Part shown: piece by piece, positions 23,361 through 35,579 of the stretch | How the letters are laid out: each line of letters starts with the position of its first letter | Position numbering within the stretch: position 1 is the first letter of the stretch | Assembly (NCBI RefSeq): GCF_014805625.2 | Contig: NW_023998455.1 | Span: 369,106-433,105, forward strand | Direction of reading: 5' to 3' | DNA: 64,000 nucleotides | Source of the DNA: Glossina fuscipes | Lineage: Eukaryota; Arthropoda; Insecta; Diptera; Glossinidae | Position numbers and translations under genes: made by a program | The notes under the pieces: generated by a model | The model's database searches: none | Told to the model about the DNA's origin: nothing | The model's input: the letters and a program-made list of their open reading frames with translations, nothing else

Positions 23361-23440
23361 GCCGTACCCAGTGGTCAAGGCTCACACTTTGGTTAACTGC
23401 TGCGTTCAAACTGGAGACTGGACATACTACCTTCCTCCGC
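23358..23440 (+). repeat. Possible tRNA-like SINE remnant
   Basis: An A-box-like 'tacccagtggtcaaggc' (about 23365-23381) is followed after about 20 bp by a B-box-like 'gcgttcaaactgg'. The spacing is tRNA-like but no folding acceptor stem or anticodon arm is apparent, so a functional tRNA is unlikely. The tail does not match family A or B clearly. The 87-codon minus-strand frame over it (23326-23589) is not supported as a gene. Confidence 0.35.
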
Positions 23441-23599
23441 GGTCTCCACATATAGGTAAATACGCACGTTTTACCCCAAAGGATCTTGGCAAGCACCAAA
23501 CTGCAGTAAACCAATGAAGTCATCTCTACCCGCAGGTATTCGTGACATAGTGAGTAGGCTCCTGACCTCCTGACTGTAGAGGACATCAATTTTCCTTGG

Positions 23600-26540
23600 A
23601 CTCGGGCCCATTGAACTAACCTAACAAATATTTTTCATTTTCTCTGTATACAAGAAGATAACGAAAGAAGAAGTTGTCCTTACCATAAAGTAAATGCAGC
23701 ACAAAGCATCTCCTAGCTGCACAATTGGTAGAAATTATTGGAGATATTTTGTATAAAGTAAATTATTTTCTGTTTACAAGTGATCTATTCATTTAATTTT
23801 TTGCAGTTTCCCACCTCGAGCTACAATTTTAGATGTAGTAATAATTCGTTAACGGTTTTCCTAAGAGATAGCATTACTTTTGCCTGTGGATTTTTTGTTG
23901 CACCTTCACGCCATATGAAATTGTTTTCCGTATGCTTTACGTAACGATATAAATTATTCGCCTGAAGTATACACGTTGCTTATAATAATATTCTGTTAAA
24001 ATTCCTTTAAGTAAAACTTAATATTTTGAAGCTTCCAAACCACTTATTTGCATGCTAGACAATAAGAAAGATAAGAAGAAAGGAAACAGTTACTCTTCAT
24101 ATTGAACTGAAACTAAGGGGTGGTTGAACAATGATTAATAAAGGAAAATAGGTATAGGAAGCCTTTGCGCTGATGAAGGGAAATTTTAATACCGACAATA
24201 AAGTCGAATATCTGAAGAGAGTCAGTTAATTGAGCGCCCAATCAACACTAAGGACGCCAATTACAAATACTCATACACATTGCACCGAAAAAAGGACTTA
24301 ATATCCCAAGAGTTGTGGTATCGTGAATTTTCAGCTTAAGCACTTTTTCTTTCATTCTACAAAACTCGCCTATCAATCGCGACCATTATTGGAGTTATAG
24401 GGAGCACCTCAACCACTGGACCTACACTTTGGGTTAACTCTAGTTTCAACCGCTGTCTGTTCATTTTTATCACGCTACCTAAAACCGCGATACATTGTAT
24501 CTTGACGGCCTCAAAACACTGCATGTCCTGCATATCCGATGCCAATCTTGTCAGAAAAATAAGTATGAGCTAAAGTGTTTGTTACCGTTCTCTTGAAAGA
24601 AATTCTTTTCGAAGAAATTATTTCTATATCTACTAATAGCTAATAAGTAAGAGTTTAAGGAGCTTTCAGTTTTATTGCATTGCTGAGCAATTAAATTGAA
24701 GCTTATATCAAGCTTGATTTAACATTCAAGTCTAGGGCTCTCTTTGGACTCTCTTTGCAAGATGTCAAGTTCGAGTATTTGATATTTTTCTTGCAATAAT
24801 TCTGGTCTTAATAGTTCGTGTTTAGCTATCGAGAAGCAATCAAGTAAAGCACTTTAGTCGTCAAAATAATGTTTTTTTTGTTGAATTTTATGTTATTATG
24901 ACCAATCACTCGGGATGTGCTCTTCATTTATCACAAACTAATGACCAGAAAGACTTAGGAGAAAACAAAGAGGCAGGGAGTGGCTTCGTTCTGGTGGATG
25001 CTTGGTGAATCGGTAAGAGCTCAGCTACAGTTGCGATCAACTGCATTCGCCCAAACTGGGACTACCTTGTTTGCCACGATTTAACCAAAAACAAATGGGG
25101 AATGTTTTTTTAAGCCATCGCAAATAGGCTTCTCATTGCATAGAAAAAGTGTTCCTTTCAAAGCTGAACAGAGAGAAGAAAGAGAAAACATAGAGCATTG
25201 AAACCAGTTGATCAACATTATAAAGACTCCTTTTATTGCCGATTCTGCCCAAAAATCTTGGTTTACATGAATTTGAAAATTTTACCGCTACAACTTCAGA
25301 TTCCGCAAAACAGTTTAGGACACCGCACGCATGCTATTATGACTTAAGCTGTTAGAAAATATGATAAGCCTCTTGCTCGTGTTTGTACTTTATCTGCTCG
25401 AAGTGAATTTGTAATCATTCTAACCCTAATGAAACAAGTGAAAACATTGTAATAGGGCAAGAGCGATTATTAAGTACCCTACATCACTTTGCTATTAAAA
25501 ACTATTCTTGTTGCCGCAAAAAGAATTGTTTTTCTTAATAAAAAACCATAACATGAGAAAGGTCCCAAAGAAATCTTCTACAATAAATCTATATATGACA
25601 AATTCGTATTCTGAAGCAATTTTCAGCTTAAAACACTGGCAACTATACGTCATGTAGTCTTCTCTTTTACTAAGAACGTTTGCATGGTAAGGTGCTCCAA
25701 AAACTGTTGCCATCCCCTCAAGCGCACGCTCATTCATTTATTACGGATGTTTGCCAAGAACCAAAATATTTTTTCATCTGTTACCAAATGGGGCCTTATG
25801 AGAGGAGTGATCATAATTATAGTCCTATTAAATCCCTTGTGCACAGCTTGTTATTTTCATTAAAACAAGTCGAAATTTGCAGTTTGTAGGATAGACACTT
25901 GACGGACATCAGGATGAGTTCAGAAAAAGAAAGAGAGAGTAAATTTCAAATAGTTCTGGCTGCTGCATATCTCTATCTAAATATCGCATACATGGTGCGA
26001 AGGATAATTAATACAACTAGCGGCCGTAATCGTGACCGATCTTAAGAGAAAACAACACGTCTTCTTATCATAGCTTGTAGTTCGCATTCACGAGTAAGAG
26101 GTGCAATAAAATTTCGCAATATCAGTTTTGTTTATTAAGTCATGAAAACCTCCTGTAACTTATGATGTCTCTGTCATGTTGCTCAGAATAAAGAAGTAAA
26201 ACTAAGGTCGATAGATTGAATAATTTTGAAAAATTATGAAGTAAGGAGAATAAGAAAGACTTGCAATATTCTCTTTTACTATAAAAATAAACTTTCTTTT
26301 GAGGCATAGTACAAAACACTAATCACTTACTCTTCTACGGAAATGGTTTAACAATATGTTAATAATTTCCGACTTATCAAATGAAACAAAAGAAAATTTC
26401 TTCAAATTTTTTTTTTGTATGTATTTTTTAACTTAAACACAAAGAAAACTTTCTTAATATCCGAATATATTTTCCTTCAGTTCTTTTTGGTATCGTTGTA
26501 CACTTGAACTTTTTCTAAAGGTAAATATGAAACAAAAAAG
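23600..26540. other. Unrecognised non-coding DNA
   Basis: About 2.9 kb of comparatively unique sequence with fewer microsatellites than elsewhere. Short frames (24357-24545 minus, 25495-25737 minus, 25680-25889 plus) show no motif and no splice pair I would defend. No tRNA or element ends are seen. Confidence 0.45.
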
Positions 26541-26552
26541 TTTATCAACCAT

Positions 26553-26582
26553 ACCTTACTTACTTACTTACTTACTTACTAA
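26553..26582. repeat. (TTAC)n microsatellite
   Basis: Tandem 'ttac' or 'actt' units, at least six in a row, in otherwise unique DNA. Confidence 0.9.
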
Positions 26583-26771
26583 CCACTCACCAACAATTCG
26601 CTTGGTATTACCAACTCTTACCTCTATTGTGTAAACGTCTTAAAATACTTGAAAACATTTTGTTATTATTAACGACCATAAAATTTATTTCATAAATTCT
26701 GTTGGCCTTTTTAAACTCTACTAAATCAACACATTATGTTTATGGTTATAATAACGACCGTAACTTTTGCT

Positions 26772-26807
<36 letters not shown>

Positions 26808-26890
26808 GAATTCTATTGAAAATTTCTTAAAAGTGTAGAAAAGCATAACTTTGGTGTTTCTTTTGTTGTTGTTGTTGTTGTTGTCGCTTT
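26772..26890. repeat. (TA)n and (GTT)n microsatellites
   Basis: A TA tract at about 26774-26806 and a clean GTT tract at about 26863-26883. Confidence 0.9.
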
Positions 26891-27129
26891 CTTTTTGCTT
26901 TATTTCTTAAACCAAGACAAGTGTCTTTTTGCTAACGCCCTGAGTGTGGCTGGGCAAGTGCTTGAGGCCATCCACAATTATGCCAATAATACGTACACTC
27001 TCAACTCTTAACGAATATGTATACAGAATGAAACTTGATATCTCCAACGCAGCTCTTGTACTCCGTTACCAAAAATCAATGCAAAGATATCTGTAGACGC
27101 TTACCTTACTTATGTCCTTGCGTTGCTTG

Positions 27130-27188
27130 TGTTTTTTTTTTTTTTTTTTTTTTTTCCCCGTTTTTTTTTTTTTTTTTTTTTTTTTTTT
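27130..27188. repeat. Two adjacent long poly-T runs
   Basis: A run of about 25 T, then CCCCG, then about 28 T. This is the longest homopolymer structure in the window. Run lengths may be unreliable for sequencing reasons. The phenylalanine-rich frame over it is an artefact. Confidence 0.85.
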
Positions 27189-27319
27189 GGAAGTAAAAAT
27201 GTCGCAAAACTTTACAACTAGACAAATAGACGGTTGCTGTTGTGGTTGTAGCTGTTATTTAAGGACAATTTATCCCTTGATTTTGATTTTACAATCTTAC
27301 GATTATTATCGTTGTTGTT

Positions 27320-27355
27320 ATTTATATATATATGTGTGTGTGTATATATACATTT
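27320..27355. repeat. (TA)n/(TG)n microsatellite
   Basis: TATATA followed by TGTGTG and TATATA. No gene follows between here and the next repeat at 27.86 kb. Confidence 0.8.
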
Positions 27356-27854
27356 ATGCACATTTTCTTTGTAAGAAATTGTAAACAATACCGTTTGGCT
27401 AGAAATCAAGTGTAAAGAGAGACGTTTTGGGTCAACGAATAATGTAAAGAAGATTGTAAAGAAATAACTTAAAACCTTATAAACATAAGTGGCCTGTTGA
27501 AGGGGCGAAATTTAACATCTTAGTTAACTGAAGCCTTCAGCGGTAGCACTTGTTGAAAAAATAATAATAACAAGTAAAAATAAACTCTTACTCTTTCTTA
27601 AGAATTTTCTTTTTCCTTATTTTCTTTTAGCTAATTATTCAATTTCATGTTAATTAAGTATGAAAGTCGTTTAGTTCTTTTTTTTATAATCGTAAATAAA
27701 AAGGATTTCCTAAATGCTAAACGCATTTAAGATCAATGAAAAATTTTGATTAATTACATGTTAATAGCCTTTTTAAGAAGAGACTTTGTTTCTTTAAAAA
27801 CACCCTACATCCTCCCACAGTTAGCCATCGAAGCTATTTCCGATGGCTTTCGTC

Positions 27855-28040
27855 GTTGAACCTCTTCAAAATGCCTAAACAATTGCTTCATCTTGGTTGA
27901 GCACAGGAAAACGAGACGGACGGATGGACGGACAAGCTTATAAATGTAATATTTATCTATGGCCTATGTCAAGCCCTTCTAGGCGTTACATACATCCCCG
28001 CACAAACATCCACCACAAGTGGTGTAGTCAGTAATAGGAA
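27855..28040 (-). repeat. GTCY-type dispersed dipteran repeat copy
   Basis: On the plus strand: 'gatggctttcgtcgttgaacc' (distal block), 'gcacaggaaaacgagacgg' and 'gacggatggacggacaagctta' (core), then 'aggcgttacatacatccccgcacaaac' type sequence and 'ccaccacaagtggtgtag' at the terminus. The block order agrees with the copies at 16.3 and 37.4 kb, and this copy preserves the terminus best. Confidence 0.8.
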
Positions 28041-28189
28041 GAAGATACTAAATTATAAAATCCGTAACAAAGTTGACACTAAGTGCTTCTTGCCGTCTAC
28101 CTTCTTTCCAGTCACATGATCATAGAATTTTTCAACTTAAGTCAAAACTATTGTAACAATAGATATCTTGTTTTCTACTAATGCTATCG

Positions 28190-29620
28190 TGGCAAGGATT
28201 ACTTCTTCTACTAAGTTCACTACTAATGCTCACCTCTATGTTTTCTTTCGCAATTACGTTAACTTCCCCTTTTTTACTTTTACTTCTTGTTGTTGTCTCT
28301 TTCCAATTGCTTTCGGATTTCGGCATTGATTTTGCCTTCAGCCTCTAATTGAAAGTTAGCTTTTAAGCCTGCTGATGCTTAGACTTTGACTTCAGCGTTG
28401 AATTTTGCTTTTTCTTCTGTTAAATTTCCACTTCTGAATCGACCTCAACTTTAACTCTGGCTTCGACAGTGACATTGTCTCAAACTTTGAATTCGATTTT
28501 GATATCAAATTCGATTCCTATTCTATTCTATAATTCTATTTCTGTTTCTTTTTCTGCTCCGGCTCCGAATTCGACTCAAATTTCGTATTCGAATCACTTT
28601 CAGGCTTCGGATTTCCCTGCAATTACAAGTTTTAGCTCCTTTACCTTCATTTTCTACGCATACTTTCTTCTATGCTTCCACTTTCTCCTTTACTTTCACA
28701 TCTACTTCAACTGTCACTTCTACTTCTGCTTCTATATTTGCTTCTCCCATCACATTTCTTTCTTCTTTTTCTATTTAAATTTTTACTTCGGCTTGTATAT
28801 CAACTTTTAGTTTAATCTCTGCTTCTCTGCTCCTACATCTATCTTCATTTCGACTTTTTCTTCGACAACGACTTCCACTTCAGCTTATATCTTTGCTTGC
28901 ATTTCTTCCATTTCTATTTATTTTCCTATTTACATTTCCATTTCTGCCTCTACTTTATCTTTTACTTTTCTCTTCAATTTCATCACTATTTCGAAAACGA
29001 AATGACTACGACTTCTACGCCTTGTGCTTCTTCAGCGTCTTTTTGCCTTTCTGCTTCAAACTCTACTCCTACTTTTTCTTCAACATCTACTTCCGCTTTA
29101 ATTACTATTTAGCGACTTGCACTTCCAACGTTATTCGATCTCTACTTCCACTTTGATTTCTATTCGTAGTTTACGTTTGCTTCTATTCTACTTCGACTTG
29201 TATTTAGACCTCTACTTCCATAGCTGCATGTGCTTTTACCTCAGCTTCTACTTCAGCTTCCACTTCGACATATAGTTATATTTTTGGTTCCGTTACTGCC
29301 TATGCTGATGTTGCTGGTAAGCCTTCGACTTTAACCGGACATCGATTTCAAGTTCGATTTGGACTTATACTTCCAACTCGATGGTATTTCTACTATGATT
29401 TTTATTTAGACCTCTACTCCCACAGCTGCAGGTGCTTCTACTTCAGCTTATAGTTCTTTTTTGTGGTTCTGTTGCTACCTATGCTATCCCATCTATGGTA
29501 GTTCGAGTTCGGCTTTGAATTTGAGCTTGACTTCGTGGCTTGAGCTTCGAATTAAACTTAGGCCACCTTTACTCTTACTTCTATATCGATTGTACTTGTC
29601 TGCCGCCCCCGTCCGCGTTA
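28190..29620. repeat. Decayed hexanucleotide satellite, CTTC-rich (about 1.4 kb)
   Basis: Nearly the whole stretch is made of variants of 'acttct', 'acttcg', 'gcttct' and 'gcttcc', giving strings such as 'cagcttctacttcagcttcc'. The period is 6 bp and the strand is pyrimidine-rich. Point changes and short interruptions are frequent, so it is old. Plus-strand frames read as S/T- or F/Y-rich strings (28469-28810, 28893-29156 and 28897-29112), and the minus strand would read as alternating E/K and V/A. None is open throughout, so I do not call a gene. Confidence 0.85.
29201..29600. repeat. Tandem duplication of about 202 bp inside the hexanucleotide satellite
   Basis: 'tatttagacctctacttcca' begins at 29201 and a near copy ('tatttagacctctactccca') at 29403. 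Both are followed by an 'agctgca-gtgctt' stretch, a 'tatagtt' stretch, 'tttttggttccgtt' or 'tttttgtggttctgtt', and 'gctacctatgct' or a variant. The second copy has a short internal deletion. Confidence 0.75.
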
Positions 29621-29749
29621 TTGTTGCTATTACTGTTTTGCTCTCACTATTATTGTGTTTTCTACGCCCACTAATACTAACATTCTTCAGTTATTCCAAT
29701 TGCAAATACCAATAGAATCTCTTATCATGCATGAGTCATAATGTGAAAT

Positions 29750-30400
29750 AGGAAAATAATACATCATTGTTGACTAATTTTAATTTTCCGAATTTTCTTT
29801 CTTTAGATGCAATTGTTTTCCAAACTATTTTGACTAATTTTATGCTTGATTTAATGACTTAATAGTTTATCTTCGCTAACATGTTTCCTAGTTTTTTATA
29901 TTTTTTTTTTTCAAAGTTTTCTCATATCATATCCTTTCTATTGTAAATGAATGCCTTCGCTTATATGCTTTAGCCTCTTGTACATTAATTTACAGCATCT
30001 TGTAGCTTTCTTCTCGTTCATGTTGGAAGTTTTTTCCTTTTTAATTTTCAATCTATTGTTTTTCAGCTTTAATTTAAGTCTTTTACATTTTTCTTCCAAT
30101 TTTTTTTTTTTTCTTTTATCAGGTTTATTGTGTTAATCAAAAAGTTTTCTACTTCTTTTTCGGTCGTGCATGTTTTTAAAGGATAGTGATGCATAAGAAA
30201 AAGTTTTAATTAAGAAAACCCTCAAGTGTGATTTATTGACATCACTATAGATTTAAAAAAAAAAATAAATAAAAGAAAAAAGAAACTTTTTTCTCTTTTT
30301 TTAAATCTTCTCTAACAACGAAGTCTTAAACAAATTTGAACGTAACATCGATATGGATCAGGGAAATTTTACAGCTGATGACTTTGCATTAAAAAATAAA
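29750..30400. other. A/T-rich non-coding DNA
   Basis: T-runs near 29894-29910 and 30100-30110, and an A-run near 30255-30265. No gene or element is recognised; the F/L/S-rich frame at 29951-30136 follows base composition. Confidence 0.5.
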
Positions 30401-30439
30401 ATAGCAGAAGTAGAAGCGAGTTCTCTGAGTTAGGACAAA

Positions 30440-30765
30440 ACTTCTCCTCTTTGTCCACTTGTTAAAGAGTACAGCAAACAGTCGACGTTTACAAAGCATA
30501 GAAAAATCCGAATCCAAAAGTTGATGTAAAAGCAAAGCCTTAAGAAGCAAGCTTTGGGTGTTTCTCAAAAGACAAAGGATTTTCTGGTCGTTCTGTTCAT
30601 CAAAGAGTAAAGCAAATTGTCAACGATTACAAGGCAGTTTCGCAGGATTAATTAAATCGTAAATTTAAAATAAAAGCCAAACTTTTCCATACTTGCGTTA
30701 CTCGAAAATATTTTGGAGGTTTTAGAAGCAAGCTATGGGAATAAGCTCCCTACACGTTCCTTGGA
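30440..30765. repeat. Two-unit local tandem repeat, about 138-181 bp spacing
   Basis: 'aaagagtacagcaaacagtc' at 30464 recurs as 'aaagagtaaagcaaattgtc' at 30602, each followed by 'gacgtttacaaagca' or 'aacgattacaaggca'. 'agaagcaagctttggg' at 30543 recurs as 'agaagcaagctatggg' at 30724. The second copy is longer because of inserted bases between the two blocks. Confidence 0.7.
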
Positions 30766-31134
30766 TTGATTACTTGAAAAAGCCTAAAAGATAACTCTCA
30801 GTTAGAATGAAAATTTTTTTGCTGATTGGATGAGGAATATTTTGACTGACTGATTTTAAGTCGGGTGTTTCCGTGTTTTTTTTTTCTTCCCCTCTTCGGT
30901 TTTTGTTAACTGGGAATAGGATAAGGCTTGAAGTAATTTATAAGTAGCAAACAGGGCTTCTTGACCAAGAGTGTGGAGAGGTATTTAAAAGAATATTGGA
31001 AGTGAACAAAGGCCTTCAAATTTGCAGCTTCTTCTAAAGGGGAAGTTGGAGAGCTTCAACCAAGAATGGTCCAAGATTTCTTATAGTAAAATTGGGCATT
31101 TATGATAATTGGCGTACAGTTTGTTTCCTACGAG

Positions 31135-31770
31135 GAGCTTACAGCACTTAATATTACATTTTTTCCTGGTCCCGCATTATCGATCTTCAAAGATTTTCCC
31201 ATTAACACCAGATTAATGCGTAAATAGTTTTCAATACAAGCATCTCTGAGACCTTTCCTATATAATGTGAATTCTGCCAATTGCCAGTCTTTAAAAACAG
31301 TTTTGTCTCGTCTGACTTTTACCGACACATTGTCAAAACAAATTTATGATTGAATTATATTTTGATGCAAGGAAGGGCTTATGGACGCTAGCAGTTGAAT
31401 TTTGACGAATTTCTCATCCATACAGTATCTTCACTTACCGACATATACACGTAACGGGAAAATTGGAGGAAGGGCGGACCTTTAACTACAGTTTATGGAA
31501 GCTAGCAAGTAATATTCTCCAAGTCCTCCATTATCGAACTTACAGGAATTTCTCATCAACAGCGTGTCTTCACTTATAGAAATATCTCAGCAACAGAAAA
31601 ATTGAAGGAAGGACGGAACTATAACTACAGCTTATGGAAGCTAGCAAGTAATAGTCTACAAGTCCTTCATTGTCCAACTTGGAGGAATTTCTCATCAATA
31701 CCATGCCTTCACGGGCAGACACACGTACGTAACAGAAAAATTGAAAAAATGACTGACCTACGACAACAGT
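31135..31770. repeat. Local tandem array, three clear units of up to 139 bp plus one weak unit
   Basis: 'gctagcaagtaatattct' at 31501 and 'gctagcaagtaatagtct' at 31640 mark a 139-bp period; 'gctagcagttgaattttg' at 31387 marks a shortened earlier unit. Each unit continues with 'ggaatttctcatcaaca' or a variant, 'cttcactta', and 'gaaaaattgaaggaagga' or a variant. A weaker match beginning near 31135 ('gagcttacagcac...cgcattatcgatc') may be a fourth unit. The short frames at 31128-31328 (minus) and 31602-31802 (plus) are part of the array. Confidence 0.75.
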
Positions 31771-31809
31771 TCTGGTCTAATAAAATGATTTCGCCTACAT
31801 AAATTATAT

Positions 31810-33050
31810 CATGATTTATTTTCGATAGTCTAATAGCTACCTTCACTGCATTTCAATGATAATATGATGTTTCATGAGAAAGATCTGATCAAGATCCCCA
31901 TACCTATGTAGCAACGAATGGATTCTGATAAAGAATAACTTTTGTCATCATTTCATCAGAAGTATTTTTTTTTTACGTAATTCCTATAGATGTTTATCCC
32001 CATGAAAATGAGAAAAGGGGGAATTTATGTTAGGCATTGTGGGAATATGCATATTTTTTACCTAACTGGTCTGCTTTTTGTTTTGTTCATTTCCACAAGA
32101 CATATGTGAGTGAAGGATGTTCTACTTCGAATCTTCAAGAAGAAATAGTTTGTAGTGCTTTCAGGAAAAATCCCTCAAGAACTGAGAAAGGCATTCAAGC
32201 GGACTTCGTAAATGGGCCATGTTAAAAATCTCAATTTTTGCTAGCAAGCGTACAGCATTTAATTTTTGTATATAGCAGGATAGCTACTAAATATCGAATG
32301 AAATTCAATCAACTGAAATAAAAACTCTCTCTCTTATTATTTTTTTTTTTTCAATTTTATTCATTTAATTATTTTAAAAAAAACCTTCTCTCTGCCAAAG
32401 CCTGCTACGCACGCGTATTATAATTTTTTTTTGCTCTATTCAAATTCATAAAGGCACAGCAGGATTGCAAGTAAAAATAATACAAAAATAGTTACTTTTG
32501 AAAATCTATACCAGAGGAAAAAACAAAAAAAAAACAACAAAAGAATAAGTAATTGTTATGCAGCAAACCGGAGTATAGAAAACAAAAGGACATCTGCCGA
32601 TGGTAAGAAAAACTTGAACATATATGCACGCTAACACGATGACAGATCTTTCACTTAGGGTTCGTAATAAGTAAAAACCAAAGGCAAGATAAGAATTGAA
32701 AAATTTTTGTCGATCAACGTAGCAAACAACAACAATAATCAACTACTACAACTACAACAACAACTATTATTTCTACTATTAAACTACTACTAATCAACCC
32801 CTCGATATTGAAAGTATGGTAAAAATGGTAAAATACTTTTGGGAAGGAGGGTAAAGTTTTTCTTTTGATATGACTTGAGACCCACCCCTAAAAAAAAAAA
32901 AAAAAGAGTATAGCAAATAAAATTGAAAAATTGATAGTACGGCACGAGTCTTTACTTTATGATCCTTTAGGTGAATACCGTAGATGTTGTATTGAACAAT
33001 ACTTGATATTAAGGGTAAGGACGATAACGATGACGTTGAGGATCGTTTCG
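31810..33050. other. Unrecognised non-coding DNA
   Basis: A 62-codon plus-strand frame (32037-32225) has mixed composition (MWEYAYFLPNW...) but no motif I know. The rest is AT-rich with CAA/ACT triplets near 32725-32795 and T/A runs. No gene is called. Confidence 0.45.
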
Positions 33051-33053
33051 CAT

Positions 33054-34705
33054 ATTAATATATATATGTATATATATATTTTTACTTTGAGTTGATTGAC
33101 TGACTTGAAGAAGCGCACATCTGCTGTTAAGTTAGATTAACAAAAAAAAAAAAAAAAAAAAAATATAAAAGAAAGGGCAAAAAAATTTTTTCCTTTTTTT
33201 TTTTTTTTTTAGTTTTTCTAATGAAATCGTCGTATAAAAAGATAAAAAAGGGTGAATCGTGGTTAGAGAGCTTAAGCTAAAAGTTGAAAACATGTAAAAA
33301 AAAAAAATATTTTTTTTTTTAAATAAATGCACCTAAGAAGAGTGCTATGGGAGTCCAGGAATATTGAATGTAAAGTTTGTTGCCAAACATATACACACAC
33401 GCATACACGCATTAAATGGGTCATTTGTGTTGTTGCGTCCTTGGATTTATTTGAAGTCTTAAAAAAGAATTTGCATTGATTCTCAGCCTTCGTTTTTTAA
33501 TGCCTTCCCTATCTTTCTCTCTCGTGCTTTCTTTTCATACTTTCTTCCTTTCATTCAACACACATTTGCCACAAATGTATGACATTTGCGAAATTCTTTT
33601 GTTATTGTTCTTGTTGTTTCTATTTTACTATAATATTAAGCTGCAGTTTGTCGTCTACGTTGGTCCTAAACATTGTTGTTGTTGTTGCCGTTATTTCTTT
33701 GTGTTCTGTTTTTGTTTTTTTTTTGTTTTTTTTTTTTTTTGGGATTCCTACCAGTTTAAGAACAACAAAAGGTAACGAAATTCTTCATGTATGACGTTAA
33801 CTGACTGTTATGGAATGAAACGTATTTTGTTTTTAAGGACATACGAAGACTTTATGCCTTATAGCTGGGGTATAGGGGTAGGATAGAAATACATACACAT
33901 ATATATTCTATCGTGAAACGTAAAGAGAAAGAGGCAGCTGTGCAATTGAATTATTCCATTCGCAATAGTAATTTTGATGTTGATGATGACGACAACAATG
34001 ACGTTAACAACGCCGTTGATTTCTCTGAGGTTAAAGGAAACATCAGGCTTGATACCTACATATCATACATATATAGATCTGTATATATATATATATATAT
34101 GTTTATATATACGTACATATATATATATATATGATGATATGACATAAATATATATATATATATAGATAGGTGTATACTGTTTGCTGCTTTACTTACTTAC
34201 TGACTGGGTGTTGTGTATAAGGCATTAACATTTATACGCTTACGGCCATTCATACAATACTTATACTGATGACGCTTCACGAGTATATTTGCGTGTATAT
34301 ACATATACATATATATATGTATATACATATATATGTATATATATATATTCGGCTTACTTTGGTTAGGTAGAGAGAAAAGAAAAAAAGAAAGGTACGTTAA
34401 AAAAAAAATACTCAGACATATATACTTCTTTATAAATATATATATATCTTGTATAAATACCTATATACCTATATACGATACATGCAAGCATATATACGTA
34501 GACTTACATTCATATATTTAAATATATATGCACGCTTGCTTCCACATATGTAAGTGTGTTTGTTTGATTATAAGTAAAAAACACGTGCAATATGTGTTAT
34601 GCGTTCTTGTTTTATATGCGAACGGTAGACAGGATCAAGGACGAAATTAAGAGGCAAAAAAAAAGTGCACACACACACACATATATATACTTACACTTAC
34701 CTACC

Positions 34706-34739
<34 letters not shown>

Positions 34740-34770
34740 TGTATATATATATATGTATAGAACTGTACCG
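33054..34770. repeat. Homopolymer- and (TA)n-rich block
   Basis: A-runs and T-runs at 33142-33162, 33195-33212, 33298-33320 and 33716-33741. TA tracts at about 33058-33082, 34082-34165, 34300-34350, 34437-34452 and 34708-34760. A GAT/GAC triplet stretch lies near 33975-34020. The frames here read as IYIYIY, FFFF or DDDDNND and are translations of repeats. Confidence 0.85.
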
Positions 34771-35579
34771 AGAGAAGAAAAGGTATATGAAGAATAATAT
34801 AAATAGACAAAAAAATCCGGGTAAAGGTGTTCCTTAACATACATTCATACATGCAGCCATATATCCTTGCCTACATAGATTTGCTTATTTGCATATATGT
34901 AAATACCTATGAACCCATGCGTTCAGATGTATGTTTACCATACATATTCCTTTTGTTTTGATATGTCTATAGCTTATACACGTACGTAACAATTGCATTT
35001 AAATTTCTTTTCTTTTCTCGTCTCTTTCTCTTCTTTTTTTTTTTTTTGCTATTATTTGTTATCCCGAATTAGGTTAAACCAGTTTTTCTTTCCAAAAATT
35101 TTATAAAAAAACCTACGAATTTAAATAATTTCAAAACAAGTTAAAACGTTATAATCGGACATAGTTACTCCATCAAATACCATACAGTAATACATTTGAT
35201 ACGGTGTCAGTTCATGTATTTTTATCATAAATAGTTGTGCCTTAAATCCATGTAAAGCGGGTCCAAAACGCAAGCCGATTTAGTTTTCCAATCCAAATTC
35301 TTCTTCTTCTACTTCTTATACGTATATATAGTCAAAACTCTTTCCAACATTCACTCCTCCATAGAAAAATCCGGCCTTTATTTGGCATTAAAGCAAGTTT
35401 TTAAAGATCTAAGATGGAATTTTCTAAGGAAGAACATCTAAGAAGGATAACTTTTTTATAAAACAATGTGTATGGAAAAGGGTCCTGAATATATATGGTG
35501 TAGCTCTATACAGGGGTAAAAATCTCTCCCAGAGTCTTCAGGTAAGTCCTTGAGAATTGTTGATCCTCCCTATAACATC

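Noticed and set aside
25000..25100. Possible tRNA-like or SINE stretch around 'gtaagagctcagctac'
   Set aside because: The order of A-box- and B-box-like words is wrong and the B box is not recognisable.
28132..28326. 64-codon minus-strand frame, charged and S/E/K-rich
   Set aside because: It runs into the hexanucleotide satellite and its composition follows that repeat.
32037..32225. 62-codon plus-strand frame with W, C, H and P residues
   Set aside because: Looks more protein-like than most but shows no domain and lacks supporting splice or start context.
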